From assembly GCA_027484575.1 (NCBI GenBank), contig JAIXSQ010000005.1, positions 30,193 to 94,192 of the forward strand: DNA of 64,000 nt, written 5' to 3'. The notes beneath the pieces are model-generated. The model saw only the letters and a list, made by a program, of their open reading frames with translations, ran no database searches and had not been told where the DNA came from. Below, one piece after another: positions 11,336-21,300 of this stretch; the stretch's first letter is position 1, and the number at the start of each line of letters is the position of its first letter. A program made the position numbers and the translations under genes. Source of the stretch: Comamonadaceae bacterium. Lineage in GTDB: Bacteria > Pseudomonadota > Gammaproteobacteria > Burkholderiales > Burkholderiaceae_C.

Positions 11336-11390
11336 GGGCCTGCATCATCCCGGCGTCGGCCCCGTGCGGTTTGTCCGCGGGTGCCACCGA

Positions 11391-11396
11391 TACAAT
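11391..11396 (+). promoter_or_regulatory. Possible -10 element (TACAAT) before rubredoxin/pil operon
   Basis: TACAAT lies 31 bases before the rubredoxin GTG and in the only gap between the divergent thiD gene and the rubredoxin-pil block. No convincing -35 at normal spacing was found, so this is a weak call. Confidence 0.35.
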
Positions 11397-11427
11397 CGTT
11401 GCATTCTATTTGAACGCCCTTTAAGCT

Positions 11428-11601
11428 GTGTCCGAAGCAAGAACCTGGATGTGTCTGATCTGCGGGTGGATCTACGACGAAGCCACTGGCGCACCCGACC
11501 ACGGCATCCCGCCCGGGACCCCCTGGGAACAAGTCCCCATGAACTGGACCTGCCCCGAGTGCGGTGCCCGCAAGGAAGACTTCGAGATGGTGCAGATCTG
11601 A
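11428..11601 (+). CDS. rubA: Rubredoxin
   Basis: A 57-residue iron-sulfur electron carrier. Two CxxC pairs bind one iron: CLIC (residues 9-12) and CPEC (about 42-45), with the rubredoxin spacing and the aromatic core WIYDEATG and PWEQVPMNWTCPECGARK. The GTG at 11428 gives the usual short lead MSEARTWMCLICG; the ATG at 11449 would remove the residues before the first iron ligand. It sits immediately upstream of pilG, a neighbourhood common in beta- and gammaproteobacteria although no functional link is established. Confidence 0.93.
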   Translation: MSEARTWMCLICGWIYDEATGAPDHGIPPGTPWEQVPMNWTCPECGARKEDFEMVQI

Positions 11602-11681
11602 GGCGCATCACGGCGCCTCGTTTCTTGTCCGCCCCCCCCATGATCCACACCCCCTGGCAGCGTTCGAAGGAGTAGCGAGAC

Positions 11682-12065
11682 GTGAGCACACCCGGGCTGA
11701 AGGTGCTGGTGATCGACGACAGCAACACGATCCGACGCAGCGCCGAGATCTTCCTGAAGCAGGGCGGCCACGAGGTGGTGCTCGCCGAAGACGGCTTCGA
11801 CGCGCTGGCCAAGGTCAACGACTGCCAGCCCGACCTGATCTTCTGCGACATCCTCATGCCCCGCCTGGACGGCTACCAGACCTGCGCCATCATCAAGCGC
11901 AACGCCCGCTTCGCCGCGGTGCCCGTGGTCATGCTGTCGTCCAAGGACGGCGTGTTCGACAAGGCCCGTGGCCGCATGGTCGGCTCGCAGGACTACCTCA
12001 CCAAGCCCTTCACCAAGGACCAGCTGCTGCAGACGGTGCAGCAGTTCGGTTCGGCGGCCGCCTGA
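11682..12065 (+). CDS. pilG: Twitching-motility response regulator PilG (CheY-like)
   Basis: A 127-residue stand-alone receiver. The acidic pair is in VLVIDDSNTIRRS (residues 8-20), the phospho-acceptor Asp is in DLIFCDILMPRLDGYQ, and the lysine is in YLTKPFTKDQL. It starts with GTG at 11682, preceded by GAAGGAG about ten bases upstream. In Pseudomonas PilG promotes pilus extension through the Chp system. First gene of the pilGHIJ-chpA cluster, 25 bases before pilH. Confidence 0.92.
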   Translation: MSTPGLKVLVIDDSNTIRRSAEIFLKQGGHEVVLAEDGFDALAKVNDCQPDLIFCDILMPRLDGYQTCAIIKRNARFAAVPVVMLSSKDGVFDKARGRMVGSQDYLTKPFTKDQLLQTVQQFGSAAA

Positions 12066-12090
12066 CAAAAACACAGACCCTGGAGGAAAG

Positions 12091-12456
12091 ATGACGATCC
12101 GCAAAGTGCTCGTCGTGGACGACTCGAAGACCGAGCTGATGTTCATGACGGACCTGCTGCAGAAGAACGGCTACGCGGTGCGCACCGCCGAGAACGCCGA
12201 GGACGCGTTCCGCCGCCTGGCCGAGGACAAGCCGGACCTGATCCTGATGGACGTGGTCATGCCCGGCCAGAACGGCTTCCAGCTCACGCGCGCCATCACC
12301 CGCGACCCGCTGTACGCCGACGTGCCGATCATCATGTGCACGAGCAAGAACCAGGAAACCGACCGCGTCTGGGGCATGCGCCAGGGCGCGCGCGACTACA
12401 TCACCAAGCCCGTCGACGCCGACGAGCTGCTCACCAAGATCAAGGCGCTGGGCTGA
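12091..12456 (+). CDS. pilH: Twitching-motility response regulator PilH (CheY-like)
   Basis: A 121-residue single receiver domain: KVLVVDDSKTELMFM at the start, phospho-acceptor in DLILMDVVMPGQNGFQ, and lysine in YITKPVDADELL. The strong ribosome site TGGAGGAAAG lies directly before the ATG. In Pseudomonas PilH opposes PilG, probably as a phosphate sink; that role is family knowledge. The VWGMRQGARDY segment matches PilH rather than PilG proteins. Confidence 0.92.
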   Translation: MTIRKVLVVDDSKTELMFMTDLLQKNGYAVRTAENAEDAFRRLAEDKPDLILMDVVMPGQNGFQLTRAITRDPLYADVPIIMCTSKNQETDRVWGMRQGARDYITKPVDADELLTKIKALG

Positions 12457-12477
12457 CGCCCGCCGGCCGGCAGCACC

Positions 12478-13008
12478 ATGGCCAACCGCGAAGCCCTGCG
12501 TGAACTGCAGAGCCGGCTTGCCAGCCGCATGCAGGCAGCGCGCACCGAGGGTGTGCAGGCGTCTTGGCTGGCCGTCGAGGCCGCCGGGGCGCGCTACCTG
12601 TTCCCGCTCACGCAGTCCGGGGAGATCTTCCCCTTCACCAGCACCCAGCCGGTGCCCTACACCCAGCCCTGGTTCCTCGGCGTGGCCAACCTGCGCGGCG
12701 GGTTGTACGGCGTGGTCGACCTGGCTGCCTTCATCGACGGGCGCGCCAGCGCGCCGCGCTCGGAAGCAGGCCGCGCCGATGCGCGGCTGGTGGCGCTCAA
12801 TGCGCTGCTCGAGGTCAATTGCGCGCTGCTGATCGACCGCCTGGCGGGCCTGCGCAATCCCGATTCGTTCCAGTCGTCTGCCGCCGCGCCCGAAGGCTCG
12901 CCCGCGTGGTTCGGCAACGGCTACATCGACGCGTCCGGCGCGCACTGGCAGGAGATCAACCTGCAGGCGCTGGCGCAGCAACCCCAGTTCCTGAGCATCA
13001 GCGCCTGA
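12478..13008 (+). CDS. pilI: CheW-like coupling protein PilI
   Basis: A 176-residue CheW-domain adaptor that links the receptor PilJ to the kinase ChpA. The fold is seen in YLFPLTQSGEIFPFTSTQP, the conserved PWFLGVANLRGGLYGVVDLA (about residues 62-81) and LLIDRLAGLRNPDSF. The next gene begins 26 bases after the stop. There is no second CheW (ChpC) in the cluster. Confidence 0.9.
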   Translation: MANREALRELQSRLASRMQAARTEGVQASWLAVEAAGARYLFPLTQSGEIFPFTSTQPVPYTQPWFLGVANLRGGLYGVVDLAAFIDGRASAPRSEAGRADARLVALNALLEVNCALLIDRLAGLRNPDSFQSSAAAPEGSPAWFGNGYIDASGAHWQEINLQALAQQPQFLSISA

Positions 13009-13033
13009 AGCCATCCCCGGGAGGGTCCCACCC

Positions 13034-15277
13034 ATGTCCATCGCCGACCAACTGAAGAACCTGTTCGCCAAGAAGAAGGCCGACCCGAGCGGCGACAGCA
13101 GCGAGCTGAGCCTGGCCGCGCCCGAGGGCTCGCTCGACCCGCTGTCCCCGCAGGCCGGCGCGCCCGACGAGGGCCCCGAGTCGCTCGACACGCCCGAGGT
13201 CGCCGAAGCCGAGCTGCTGACGGTGCCCATGCTGGGGCGGCGCACCATCGCGCAGCACCAGCGGCTGCTGTACATCCTGCTCGGCTTCTCGCTGGTCGGG
13301 CTGGCCACCGTGGCGGTGTACTCGGTCAACCGCGCCGACCGCGCCGCCCAGCAGGTGAAGGGCACCGGCGACTCGCTGATGCAGTCGCAGCGCCTGGCCA
13401 AGTCGGTGTCGCAGGCCCTGGTGGGCAGCCCGCAGGCCTTCCCCGAGGTGCAGGACAGCGCCGGCGTGCTGGCGCGTTCGGTGCGCGGCCTCAAGCTCGG
13501 TGACGACGGCCTGGGCCTGCAGCCCGTGGCCGACGAACTGCAGCCCGACATCGAGAAGGTCGTGCCGCTGATGGAGCGCGCCGAGAAGAACGCCGCCACC
13601 GTCATGGGCCAGCAGAAGATCCTGACCCAGGTGGGCGCCGCGCTGCGCACCATCAACCGCCAGTCGTCCGACCTGCTGGAGATCGCCGAGACGGTCTCCT
13701 CGCTCAAGCTGCAGCAGAGCGCCACGCCTGCCGAACTGTCCGCCTCCGGCCAGCTGGTGATGCTGACGCAGCGCATCGGCAAGTCGGCCAACGAGTTCCT
13801 GACCATGGAAGGCGTGTCGCCCGAGGCGGTGTTCCTGCTGGGCAAGGACCTGAACTCCTTCAAGGAGATCGCGCAGGGCCTGCTCGAGGGCAGCCCCGAG
13901 CTGCGGCTGTCGCCCACCAAGGATGCGCAGGTGCGCGAGCGCCTGGAGGCCCTGCTGAAGGTGTACGAGGAGACCCGCACGCAGGCCGGCGCCATCCTGG
14001 GCAACCTGCAGGGCCTGGTGTCCGCACGCGAGGCGCAGGCATCGATCATTGCCGACAGCGAGCCGCTGCGCCGCTCGCTCGAGGACCTGCAGGGCAAGCT
14101 GTCCACCCAGACCGGGCCGGGCCTCGCGGCCTTCGTGCTGCTGGGCCTGGCCGCCGTGTTCGCCATCGCCAGCTCGATCGGCCTGGCGTACGTGCAGCTG
14201 CAGGACAGCCGCCGCCGCCAGGAAGTGGCCGAATCGCAGCGCCAGGAAGCCGAGCGCCAGGAGCAGGAAGCCAAGCGCGTCAACGACGCCAACCAGGCCG
14301 CCATTCTGCGACTGATGAACGAACTGCAGACGGTGGCCGAAGGCGACCTGACGCAGGAAGCCACCGTGACCGAGGACATCACCGGCGCCATCGCCGACTC
14401 GGTGAACTACACGGTGGAAGAACTGCGCCAGCTGGTGGGCAACGTGCAGAACACGGCCACCCGCGTGGCCCAGACGACGGCGCAGGTGGAGAGCACCTCC
14501 ACCGAGCTGCTGGCGGCGTCGACCGAGCAGCTGCGCGAGATCCGCGAGACCGGCCAGTCGGTGCTCGACATGGCCTCCCGCATCAACCAGGTGTCCGGCC
14601 AGGCGCAGGAATCGGCCCAGGTGGCGCGCCAGTCGCTGGAGGCCGCCGAGTCGGGCCTGCAGGCGGTGCAGAACGCCATCGGCGGCATGAACGCCATCCG
14701 CGACCAGATCCAGGAGACCTCCAAGCGGATCAAGCGGCTGGGCGAGTCGTCGCAGGAGATCGGTGAAATCACCGAACTGATCTCGGACATCACGGAACAG
14801 ACGAACGTGCTGGCCCTGAACGCCGCCATCCAGGCCGCCTCGGCCGGTGAAGCCGGTCGCGGCTTCTCGGTGGTGGCCGAGGAAGTGCAGCGGCTGGCCG
14901 AACGCTCCGCCGACGCCACGCGCCAGATCTCGGCGCTGGTGAAGGCGATTCAGACCGACACGCAGGACGCGGTGGCCGCCATGGAGCGCTCCACGCAGGG
15001 TGTGGTCGAAGGGGCCAAGCTGTCCGACAACGCCGGCACGGCGCTGACCGAGATCGACCGCGTGTCGCGCCGCCTCGCCGAGCTGATCGAGCAGATCTCG
15101 GACTCGGCTTCCAGGGAAGCCGAATCGGCCAACGTGGTGGCCGGCAACATCCAGCACATCTTCGCGGTGACCGAGCAGACCGGCGAGGGCACGCGCTCGA
15201 CGGCGCAGCAGGTGCGCGAGCTGTCCCGCATGGCCGAGGAACTGCGCCAGTCGGTGGCGCGATTCAAGATCGCCTGA
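13034..15277 (+). CDS. pilJ: Methyl-accepting chemotaxis protein PilJ
   Basis: A 747-residue receptor of the Chp system. A cytoplasmic lead of about 75 residues precedes TM1 (LLYILLGFSLVGLATVAVYS, about 76-95). A periplasmic region with PilJ-type repeats follows to TM2 (about 362-387), then a HAMP segment and the long signalling coiled coil. The hairpin tip is near residues 585-620 and contains the MCP signature DITEQTNVLALNAAIQAA and GRGFSVVAEEVQRLAERS. Pilus retraction or surface contact is the likely input (family knowledge). A TGA at 15275 ends it 80 bases before chpA. Confidence 0.93.
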   Translation: MSIADQLKNLFAKKKADPSGDSSELSLAAPEGSLDPLSPQAGAPDEGPESLDTPEVAEAELLTVPMLGRRTIAQHQRLLYILLGFSLVGLATVAVYSVNRADRAAQQVKGTGDSLMQSQRLAKSVSQALVGSPQAFPEVQDSAGVLARSVRGLKLGDDGLGLQPVADELQPDIEKVVPLMERAEKNAATVMGQQKILTQVGAALRTINRQSSDLLEIAETVSSLKLQQSATPAELSASGQLVMLTQRIGKSANEFLTMEGVSPEAVFLLGKDLNSFKEIAQGLLEGSPELRLSPTKDAQVRERLEALLKVYEETRTQAGAILGNLQGLVSAREAQASIIADSEPLRRSLEDLQGKLSTQTGPGLAAFVLLGLAAVFAIASSIGLAYVQLQDSRRRQEVAESQRQEAERQEQEAKRVNDANQAAILRLMNELQTVAEGDLTQEATVTEDITGAIADSVNYTVEELRQLVGNVQNTATRVAQTTAQVESTSTELLAASTEQLREIRETGQSVLDMASRINQVSGQAQESAQVARQSLEAAESGLQAVQNAIGGMNAIRDQIQETSKRIKRLGESSQEIGEITELISDITEQTNVLALNAAIQAASAGEAGRGFSVVAEEVQRLAERSADATRQISALVKAIQTDTQDAVAAMERSTQGVVEGAKLSDNAGTALTEIDRVSRRLAELIEQISDSASREAESANVVAGNIQHIFAVTEQTGEGTRSTAQQVRELSRMAEELRQSVARFKIA

Positions 15278-15357
15278 GCGCCGGCGCGCCGGCGCGGCGC
15301 CCACCGCGGCGCCGGCGGCAGCACACAACGCGTTGAACGCGAAGGACGGGTGAGACC

Positions 15358-18300
15358 ATGGAAGCAGGGACGGACATCGACCTGGCCACCAACGACCTGG
15401 GCCCGCTGGCCTGGGTGCTCGACGAGCTGCGCAAGTCGCTCGAATCCGCGTCGGCGGCGTTGCGGCGCTTCGTGCGGGACGCGGGCCGCGCCCGCGGCTC
15501 CGACATGGCGTCGGTCGACGACGGCCAGCTGCGCATCGCGCGGCAGCAGCTTCACCAGGCGGTGGGCGCGCTCGAGATGGTCGGGCTGGCCGCGCCGGCG
15601 CAGATGCTGCGCGCCATGGAGGCCGCGGTGCAGAAGTTCGTCGAGCGGCCCGAGCTGTGCAGCGAGGCCGCTGCCGCCAAGGTTGAACGCGCCGGCTTCG
15701 CCCTGACCGAATACCTCGAGGGCGTGCTGCTGGGCAAGACCACGCCGGCCGTCGCGCTGTTCCCGCAGTACCGCGACGTCCAGGAGCTGGCCGGCAGCGA
15801 CCGGGTGCACCCGGCCGACCTGTGGGCCTACGACTGGCGCTGGAGCGAACCCGAGACGCCCGCCGTGGCGCAGCCGGCCGACTACGGCCCCGCGCTGCGC
15901 GGGCGGCTCGACCAGGCGGTGCTGCGCATCGTCAAGTCGGGCGATGCGGCGGCCGCGGCCGACCTCGTGCCCACCTGCCTCGCACTGGCCGCCGGCCAGC
16001 AGGCCAAGCAGCCGCGCGTGTTCTGGAAACTGTGCGCAGGCTACTTCGAAGCCATGGCACGCGGGCTGCTGCCCGGCGACGTGTACGCCAAGCGCGCCGC
16101 CTCGCGCGTGCTGATGCAGTACGCCAGCCTGGCCAAGGGCGACACGGGCGTGTCCGACCGCCTCGCGCAGGACCTGCTGTTCTTCTGTGCCCAGGCGGTG
16201 CCGGCGCATGCCGTGGACGCGCCGGCGCTGGCCAGCGTGCGCGCGGCCTGGGGCCTGGCGCGCCACAAGCCGGTGGACTACGCCACGCCGCAGTTCGGCC
16301 GCTTCGATCCGGCCCTGCTGGCGCAGATCCGCAAGCGCATCGCCAACGCCAAGGAGTCGTGGTCGGCGCTGGCCGGCGGCGACGCCGCCAAGCTCAAGCC
16401 GGTGGCCGAGCAGTTCGGCCTGATCGCCGAGACCCTGCTCAAGTTGCATGCCGGCAGCGCCCCGCTGGCGCAGGCCCTGACCGCGACCGTCGACGGCGTG
16501 GTGCGCAGCGGCCAGCCGCCCCGGCCCGAGCTGGGCATGGAGGTCGCCACCGCGGTCCTGTACCTCGAGGCGGCCTTCCAGGACCTCGATCCCACCGACG
16601 CCCAGCTGGCTACCCGCACGGCGGCGCTGGCCCAGCGCCTGGAGCAGGTGCGCCAGGCCGGTGCGGCCCAGGCGCTGGAGCCCTGGATGGAGGAGCTGTA
16701 CCGGCGCGTGAGCGACCGCCAGACCATGGGCAGCGTCGTGGGCGAGCTGCGCGGGACCCTGTCCGAGCTGGAGAAGGACCTCGATGCCTTCTTCCGCCAC
16801 CCGCAGGACAAGTCCCCGCTGAAGAACGCGCCCACGCACCTGCTGCAAATGCGCGGCGTGCTGTCGGTGCTGGGCCTGGACCAGGCCGTGCAGGCCGTGG
16901 CGCGCATGCGCGAGACGGTCGAGGACATCATCCTGGCCGACCTCGACGAGGAGCGCGCGCGGGCCGCGGGCACCTTCGACAAGCTGGGCAACAACCTGGG
17001 CGCGCTCGGTTTCCTGATCGACATGCTCAATTACCAGCCCGCGCTGGCCAAGAAGCTGTTCGTCTACGACGAGGCGACCGGCGAGCTGCGGCCCCTGATG
17101 GGCCGCGTGGGCGAGGGCGCGCCGCCGTCCGAGGACGCGCCCCCCATCGACGTGTCCGTGCCTGCCGCCACGCCCATGGCTGCGGCGCCCGCGCCGGCCC
17201 CGGTGGCGCCGGTGGCGGCTCCTGCGGCGCCGGCACCCGCGCCCGTCGCGGTGTCCGCTCCCGTCGTGATCGAGTCCGAGCCCGACGCCGAACTGCTCGA
17301 GATCTTCCTGGAGGAGGCGCGCGAGGTCGTGGCCAACGGCCTGGCGGCCATCGAGGCGCTCGCCACCCAGCCCGGCGATGCCGGCGAGCTCACGACGCTG
17401 CGCCGCGCCTTCCACACGCTCAAGGGCAGCTCGCGGATGGTCGGGCTGAACGAGTTCGGCGAGGCCGCCTGGTCGCTCGAGCAGGTGCTCAACACCTGGC
17501 TGGCCGACCAGAAGCCGGCCTCCGGCGAGCTGTGCACGCTGGCCGCGCAGGCCATGCAGGGCTTCGGCCGCTGGGTCGACGACATCGCCGCAGGGCAGGC
17601 CCAGGCCTGGAAGTCCGTGGCCTTCCGCACGCCGGCCGACACCCTGCGCAGCGAAGGCCGCCTGCTGCCCATCACCCTGCCGGGTGCTTCCACCGCCGCC
17701 GCCGAGCCGCCCGTGCTGCCGGCCGCCGCGGACACTGCGCCCGCTGCACAGGCGCCGGTGGCCGCCGACGCCGCCGACGCCGCCTTCGACTTCGACCTCG
17801 ATCTGGGCACCCCCGCCCAGCCGGCCGAGCCCGCCCCCGCGGCCGACCTCGACCTGGCGTTCGACCTGCCGACACCCGAGGCTGCCGCCCCCGCGCCCGA
17901 GGCTGCCGCCCCGGTCCCCGCGGCGGACCCCGCACCCGAGGTCGTGCTCGACTTCGACTTCGGTGCGCCCGAGCAGCCGGCCGACGTGGCTGCCCCGGTC
18001 GAGGCCATCGAATCCGAACTGGACGATTCGTTGCAGGCGCTGTTCGAGGCACCCGCCGTCTCGGCACCCGAGCCCGTGGCCGGCGACGAGCTGAACGCGC
18101 TGCAGCGTGCGCTCGCGCCGTCCGCCGACGCGCCCGCCGAGTCCGCCGAGCACGCGCCAGCTGCCGACCCCCTCACGACCACGGTGCCCGAGATCGAGGC
18201 GATCGATTTCGACAGCCTCGGTGCGCTGGCCGACCCGGCTGCGGCCGAATCCGTCCCGCCGGCCGATCCCGTCGAGCCGGTCGCGGTCGCCGTCGACCTG

Positions 18301-21300
18301 CCCTTCGCGTTCGACGCGGCACTGCCGCTCGAGCCCGCCGTCGCCGAGCCGCCGGCCAACGACCCGGTGGCCCCGGAGCCGGTGGCCGCCGCGGCACCCG
18401 CCGACGACCAGACCAAGGTGATCGGTGGCCTGCGCATCGGCATCCCGCTCTACAACGTCTACCTCAACGAGGCGGACGAGTGGTCGCGGCGTCTGCAGCA
18501 GGAGCTGGGCGAATGGGCGCTCGAGCTCGCGCGCCCGGTGCCCGAGAGCGCGGTGGGCCTGGCCCATGCCCTGGCGGGCAGTTCGGCCACGGTCGGCTTC
18601 CACGCCCTGTCCGACGTGGCGCGCAGCCTCGAGTCCGCGCTCCAGCATGCCCAGACCCTGGCCTACGGGACGCCGCGCCACGCCGAGGCCTTCAGCCGTG
18701 CGGCCGACGAGATCCGGCGCCTGCTGCACCAGTTCGCCGCCGGCTTCCTGAAGGAGCCCGATCCCGAGGTGACGGACGCGCTCGCCGCGCTGCAGTCGCT
18801 GCACCTGCCGCTGCGGCAGGAGTTCCAGGATTCGGCGGTCGAGCCCGATGCGGCCGACTTCGACTTCCCGGCCCCGCCGCCCAGCGGGCTGGCGCCGCTG
18901 GTGGCCTCGCTGCCCGAGCCGCAGCCGCGCGCCGCCGAATTCGCGCCCATGGCCTTCGAGGAGCCGCCGCCCGCCGCGCCCGCTGCGCCGCGGATGGAAG
19001 TGGCCGAGGGCGAGGAGGACATCGACGCCGTCGACGCGATCGACCCCGACCTGTTCCCGATCTTCGAGGACGAGGCCGTCGAACTGCTGCCCGGGCTGGG
19101 CACCGCGCTGCGGGCCTGGACCCGCGGCGACCGCTCGGCGCGCGACCAGGTCCTGCGCGCGCTGCACACGCTCAAGGGCAGCGCCCGCCTGGCCGGCGCC
19201 CTGCGCCTGGGCGAACTCGCGCACCGCATGGAATCGGCCGTCGAAGGGCTGGGCGCCGAAGCGGCGGCCAGCGACGTCGAGCCGCTGCTGCAGCGCTTCG
19301 ACACCCTGCAGGGCAACTTCGAGCGCCTGCGTTCCGGCGAGCAGCCCGACGCCGCAACGGCTGCGGCCGAGGCGCCGGCGGCGCCGGAGGCTGCATCGCA
19401 GGCGGCCGCCGGCACCACGCCTGCGGCAGGCGCGCCCGCCGCCCCGCGGCTGCCGGTCGCGGCCGCGGCCACCTTGCAGATGGCGCCGGTGCGCCAGTCG
19501 GCCAACCAGGCCGTGCGCGTGCGCTCGCAGCTGCTGGACCGCCTGATGAACCAGGCCGGCGAGGTGATGATCACCCGCACGCGCCTGGAGTCCGAGCTGC
19601 GCCAGCTGCGCGGCTCGCTGACCGACCTGACCGGCAACCTCGACCGCCTGCGCTCGCAGCTGCGCGACATCGAGCTGCAGGCCGAGACCCAGATGCAGTC
19701 GCGGCTGGCCCAGGCCAAGGAGGCGGCCGCCGGCTTCGACCCGCTGGAGTTCGACCGCTTCACCCGCGTGCAGGAACTCACCCGCATGATGGCCGAGTCG
19801 GTCAACGACGTGGCCACGGTGCAGCGCAACATCCAGCGCACCATCGAGGCGACCGAGGACGACCTGGTCGCCCAGGCCCGCCAGACCCGCGAGCTGCAGC
19901 GCGACCTGCTGCGCACGCGCATGACCGAGTTCGACGCCATCTCCGACCGCCTGTACCGGGTGGTGCGGCTGGCGTCGAAGGAGACCGGCAAGCAGGTCAA
20001 GCTGGACATCACTGGCGCCTCGATCGAGATGGACCGCGGCGTGCTCGACCGCATGACGCCGGCCTTCGAGCACCTGCTGCGCAACTGCGTGGCCCACGGC
20101 ATCGAGAAGCCCGACGCCCGCAGCGCCGCCGGCAAGGACGCCAGCGGCACGATCCGCGTGCACCTGGCCCAGGAAGGCAACGACGTCTCGGTGGAGTTCG
20201 CCGACGACGGCGCCGGCCTCGACCTCGCCCGCATCCGCGAGAAGGCACAGCAGCAGGGCCTGGTCGCGCCGGACCAGGCGATCGGCGACGACGAGGCCGC
20301 CAACCTGATCTTCATGCCCGGCTTCTCCACCGCGTCCGAGGTGACCGAGCTGGCGGGCCGCGGCATCGGCATGGACGTGGTGCGCTCCGAGGTGAACGCG
20401 CTGGGCGGCCGCATCGAGACCGCCACCCGCGCCGGCCAGGGCACGAGCTTCAAGCTGGTGCTGCCGCTGACCACCGCGGTGACGCAGGTGGTGATGGTGC
20501 GCAGCGGCAGCCTGTCGATCGGCGTGCCCGCCAACCTGGTGGAGCTGGTGCGCCGCGCCACCGCGCGCGAGGTCGAGCAGGCCTACAACACCGGCACCTA
20601 CGAGTTCAACGGCGAGACGCTGCCCTTCTTCTGGTCGGGCGCGCTGCTGCAGTCCTCCTCGCGCAGCCTGGAGCCCGCGGCCAAGACGCTGCCGGTGGTG
20701 ATCCTGCGCTCGGCGGCCCAGCGCGTGGCCGTGCACATCGACGAAGTGCTGGGCAACCAGGAAGTGGTGGTCAAGAACCTCGGCCCGCAGCTGGCCCGCC
20801 TGCCCGGCCTGGCCGGCATGACGGTGCTGGCCTCCGGCGCCGTGGTGCTGATCTACAACCCGGTGGCGCTGGCCGCGGTGTATGGCGAGCAGGCCCGTGC
20901 CTTCAGCGCCGACCGGGCCCAGCCCGAGGTGCTGGAGCAGGCCGGCGCGGCCGCGCCGGTGGCGCCGTTGGCCCCGGCCGTGCCGCAGGTGCCGCTGGTG
21001 CTGGTGGTCGACGACTCGATCACCGTGCGCCGCGTCACGCAGCGCCTGCTGCAACGCGAGGGCTACCGCGTCGCGCTCGCGGCCGACGGCCTGCAGGCGC
21101 TGGAGCGGCTGGCCGAGGAGCGGCCGGCGGTGGTGCTGTCGGACATCGAGATGCCGCGCATGGACGGCTTCGACCTGGCGCGCAACATCCGCGCCGAGTC
21201 GAAGTGGAAGGAGCTGCCGATCGTGATGATCACCTCGCGCATCGCCGAGAAGCACCGCGAGCACGCGCGCGAGCTGGGCGTGAACCACTACCTGGGCAAG

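Noticed and set aside
11336..11427. A thiamine riboswitch before thiD.
   Set aside because: The leader of thiD overlaps this short gap and holds none of the conserved thi-box segments.
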